Source: Lachnospiraceae bacterium UBA1753
GTDB taxonomy: Bacteria; Bacillota; Clostridia; Lachnospirales; Lachnospiraceae
Reading direction: 5' to 3'
Assembly (NCBI GenBank): GCA_002317595.1
Contig: DCHL01000174.1
Location: 10,888-19,071 of the forward strand
Length of the DNA stretch: 8,184 nt
Below, piece after piece: positions 6,219 to 8,184 of the stretch; within the stretch, counting starts at the first letter, position 1; every line of letters begins with the position of its first letter. Both the position numbers and the translations under genes were made by a program. The notes beneath the pieces were generated by a model, which was not told the DNA's origin, did no database searches, and saw only the letters and a list, made by a program, of their open reading frames with translations.

Positions 6219-7260
6219 TCTGACTGCTCTTTTGAAGTATGCGGCGGAAGAGAATGCCTCGGATGTCCATATTACAGTGGGTGTACCTCCTAAGATAAGG
6301 GTACACGGCAGGTTAAAAAATACAACATTTTCCAAGATGACAACGGCAGATACTCTGGAGGTGTTCCTTAGTATCGTAAATCCCGAGCAGCGCGACAGGT
6401 TCGAGGTCTCGGGAGATATCGATGTCTCTGTTTCAATTCCAGGAGCTGGACGCTATAGGGTTAATGCGTACAAGCAGAGGGGCAGTATTTCGCTCGCCTT
6501 CCGTCTTGTGGACATGGAGATTCCTTCAGCGGAAGCGATTCTTGCTCCTGATTCTGTTATGCGTTTATGCGAGCGCCAGCGTGGGCTTGTGGTTATCAGT
6601 GGTCCTTCGGGAAGTGGTAAGTCTACGCTTATCGCGACAATGATTGATACCATCAACCAGAACCGCGAGGCGAATGTCATTACTATCGAGGATCCTATCG
6701 AGTATCTTCACCAGCACAAAAATTCAATAGTGAACCAGCGTGAGGTGGGGCTTGATACGGAGTCGTATATAAAGGGACTCATGTCTGCCCTTAGGGAGGA
6801 TCCGGATGTGGTCTTCGTGGGAGATATCTCGGACCCGAGAGTGTCCACCCAGGCCTTCTTCGCTGCACAGACCGGCCGCCTTATTTTTACCTCGGTGTAC
6901 GCATCTGGAATTATAGAGACACTGGAGGCCATGCTTGCGGTATACCCCAAGGAGCAGCAGGAAAACGCACGCAACCTGATTGCATCCTCGCTCACTGCCA
7001 TTGTGACAAGACAGCTTTGCGAGGGCATTGACGGAACCAGATGTCCGGCATATGGCGTGCTCAAGATGAATAAGCAGATCCGTGCCCTGATAAGAAGGGG
7101 AGACATGGATGGCATATATAACCTGATCAGTAACAGTGACGACCCGGAGATACAGACCATGGATTCATCACTTGCACGGCTCTACGATCAGGGACTCATT
7201 ACCAGGGAGATGGCACTCAGCCGTGCCCATGACCCTGAGACACTGGCAACACTCATCTGA
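6211..7260 (+). CDS. PilT-family type IV pilus ATPase with altered Walker B and His box
   Basis: PilT is the hexameric cytoplasmic ATPase that powers type IV pilus retraction. The 349 residues match the normal PilT length and co-linear plan: N-terminal PAS-like domain (1-100, ASDVHITVG at 16-24), Walker A GPSGSGKST (131-139), an intact Asp box ITIEDPIEYLH (157-167) and NQREVG (175-180), then ALREDPDV (193-200). The end also fits PilT: IRALIRRG (290-297), close to the AIRNLI retraction motif, and IQTMDSSL (314-321). Differences: Walker B reads VGDISD (203-208) in place of VGEMRD, so the key Glu is D205 and the Arg is S207; in the His box AAETGH is AAQTGR (218-223) and the second His is Y230. 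ATP binding looks kept, while hydrolysis or its coupling may be weak. It could be a PilU-like accessory or regulatory motor. No pilin, PilB or PilC gene is in the window. It is the third gene of the coupled set. Confidence 0.88.
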   Translation: MLDLTALLKYAAEENASDVHITVGVPPKIRVHGRLKNTTFSKMTTADTLEVFLSIVNPEQRDRFEVSGDIDVSVSIPGAGRYRVNAYKQRGSISLAFRLVDMEIPSAEAILAPDSVMRLCERQRGLVVISGPSGSGKSTLIATMIDTINQNREANVITIEDPIEYLHQHKNSIVNQREVGLDTESYIKGLMSALREDPDVVFVGDISDPRVSTQAFFAAQTGRLIFTSVYASGIIETLEAMLAVYPKEQQENARNLIASSLTAIVTRQLCEGIDGTRCPAYGVLKMNKQIRALIRRGDMDGIYNLISNSDDPEIQTMDSSLARLYDQGLITREMALSRAHDPETLATLI

Positions 7261-7327
7261 GGGAGGATGGGGTGTTTGCGGACCTATCAATGAAGATTTT
7301 GAAGAAATCGAGTTGGCACATTATGCG

Positions 7328-7332
7328 AGGGA
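7328..7332 (+). promoter_or_regulatory. Ribosome binding site of the secreted-protein gene
   Basis: AGGGA, followed by a purine-rich GAGAGG, lies 7 bases before ATG 7340. The 79-base gap after the PilT gene has no terminator-like hairpin with a T run, so read-through from the preceding genes is likely. Confidence 0.6.
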
Positions 7333-7339
7333 GAGAGGT

Positions 7340-8184
7340 ATGAGGAAAAAATTAGCAGGAGCATTTTTGGCATCAGTCATGATAGTGACGACGGTCCTGC
7401 CTGGATACGCCCAGGAGGAATCTATATTGGAAGGGGATATCGTGGTATCCGAGGAGGCAGATGTATCCGAGGAGGATGTTGCGACTGAGAAATCCGATGT
7501 GTATGATGAAACTGTTGCAGCTGAGGAGATTCCTGAGATAGAGGAAAGTCCTGAGATTGAGGAGGTCACGGGTACGACCTACTACGCCAAGGACTATTTC
7601 ACTTTCTGGGAGGCTATCGACAACACTAATAAAGGCGGAGACTACGTATCGAGGGGATACTTCGTATCAACAGCCGGTGACCCTATGCCAGATGGTAAGT
7701 ACAAGGTTCCGGCACTTATCAGGCTTGATGGAAGCGAGGAACTGTACAGGGAGAACAAGGTGGTCTGCATTGGTAAGCAGAGGGATTCATCGGTCCCTGA
7801 TACGGCAGAATTTATCGAGAAGGAAATCTATGTGATTCTCGATATGAAGAGCGGGGTTGGGACGCTTAGTCTGTCCGATGGAACCAGTACTGTCAATTTC
7901 TGGGATTTTGTGTACGGATGTACAGGATACGATCTCAAATATCTTTATACAGGAACAAAGGTAACTGCGTGCATAAGAAGAGATTCGACTGCACCTCAGT
8001 ATACGGTTACAGAATCGGGAGATAAGGTGTATTATCCACCACAGTACGGTGAGTTCACGATAACAAAAGTCTCCAATGGCAATTTGCTCTGTGAGTCAAA
8101 TGCGTATTATAACCTGACGGAACTTGTGAATGTAACCTTTTCAAGGAATTCAGGCTATGAGTTTGAGGGAAGCAGTGGACTGCG
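7340..8184 (+). CDS. Secreted protein of unknown function with acidic linker (3' end outside window)
   Basis: The frame is open from ATG 7340 to the window end (281 codons), so the protein is truncated here by the window only. Residues 1-24 form a typical signal peptide: MRKK, a hydrophobic stretch, and a likely signal peptidase I site after GYA (A24). Residues 26-76 are a strongly acidic linker with imperfect repeats, VSEEADVSEED (36-46) and EIPEIEESPEIEE (63-75). After it come beta-rich, aromatic and charged segments with FTFWEAI (87-93) and later VNFWDFV, the latter followed by a stretch ending in GTKVTACIRRD, which suggests two related domains, perhaps OB-like. I recognise no family, catalytic motif or LPXTG in the visible part. 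There is no N-terminal lipobox. Its place after PilT, in the same direction, suggests surface or pilus-linked work, but that is inference. Confidence 0.8.
   Translation, partial: MRKKLAGAFLASVMIVTTVLPGYAQEESILEGDIVVSEEADVSEEDVATEKSDVYDETVAAEEIPEIEESPEIEEVTGTTYYAKDYFTFWEAIDNTNKGGDYVSRGYFVSTAGDPMPDGKYKVPALIRLDGSEELYRENKVVCIGKQRDSSVPDTAEFIEKEIYVILDMKSGVGTLSLSDGTSTVNFWDFVYGCTGYDLKYLYTGTKVTACIRRDSTAPQYTVTESGDKVYYPPQYGEFTITKVSNGNLLCESNAYYNLTELVNVTFSRNSGYEFEGSSGL

Noticed and set aside
7276..7281. TTGCGG in the gap after the PilT gene, the same hexamer as the candidate -35 at 1630
   Set aside because: No -10-like hexamer 16-18 bases downstream.
7290..7343. 17-codon ORF (ATG 7290, TGA overlapping the next ATG) ahead of the secreted-protein gene
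   Set aside because: No suitably spaced ribosome binding site and no attenuator-like structure downstream; overlap of ATGA is probably chance.

Overview
The window looks like chromosomal DNA from an anaerobic low-to-mid-GC Firmicute, most likely a Lachnospiraceae member (Butyrivibrio/Pseudobutyrivibrio-like). This is an inference from protein style, strong AGGAGG-like ribosome binding sites and the gene set; no marker gene fixes the genus.

Layout: bases 1-359 hold no convincing gene but are rich in short repeats: a cluster of TATTGGCT motifs bounded by an 11-bp inverted repeat, and a 27/28-bp tandem repeat that ends just before hemW. Five genes then follow on the plus strand with short gaps or overlaps: hemW (360-1652), a 1139-residue multi-PAS/GGDEF/EAL protein (1688-5107), an HD-GYP-like protein (5112-6218), a PilT-family ATPase (6211-7260), and the 5' part of a secreted acidic protein (7340 to the window end, not terminated). 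Gaps are 35, 4, -8 and 79 bases, and I see no terminator between them, so at least the EAL, HD and PilT genes should be one translationally coupled unit.

The most interesting point is that the signalling and motor genes carry matching signs of lost catalysis. Both GGDEF domains of the large protein have altered active-site motifs (GADQF and QADEF), but the first keeps a correctly spaced RxxD inhibitory site and the EAL domain keeps its whole catalytic set. The HD protein keeps the HD doublet but has lost the GYP motif and most later metal ligands. The PilT-like ATPase keeps Walker A and the Asp box but has changed Walker B (GE to GD) and lost both His-box histidines. My inference is a c-di-GMP-responsive module: a c-di-GMP-degrading sensor, a possible non-catalytic HD partner and a modified pilus motor, possibly acting with the secreted protein encoded next.

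A second, independent oddity is in hemW. An in-frame array of about five 21-bp units adds roughly 40-50 residues exactly at the conserved GxGxGA region of this radical-SAM heme chaperone.
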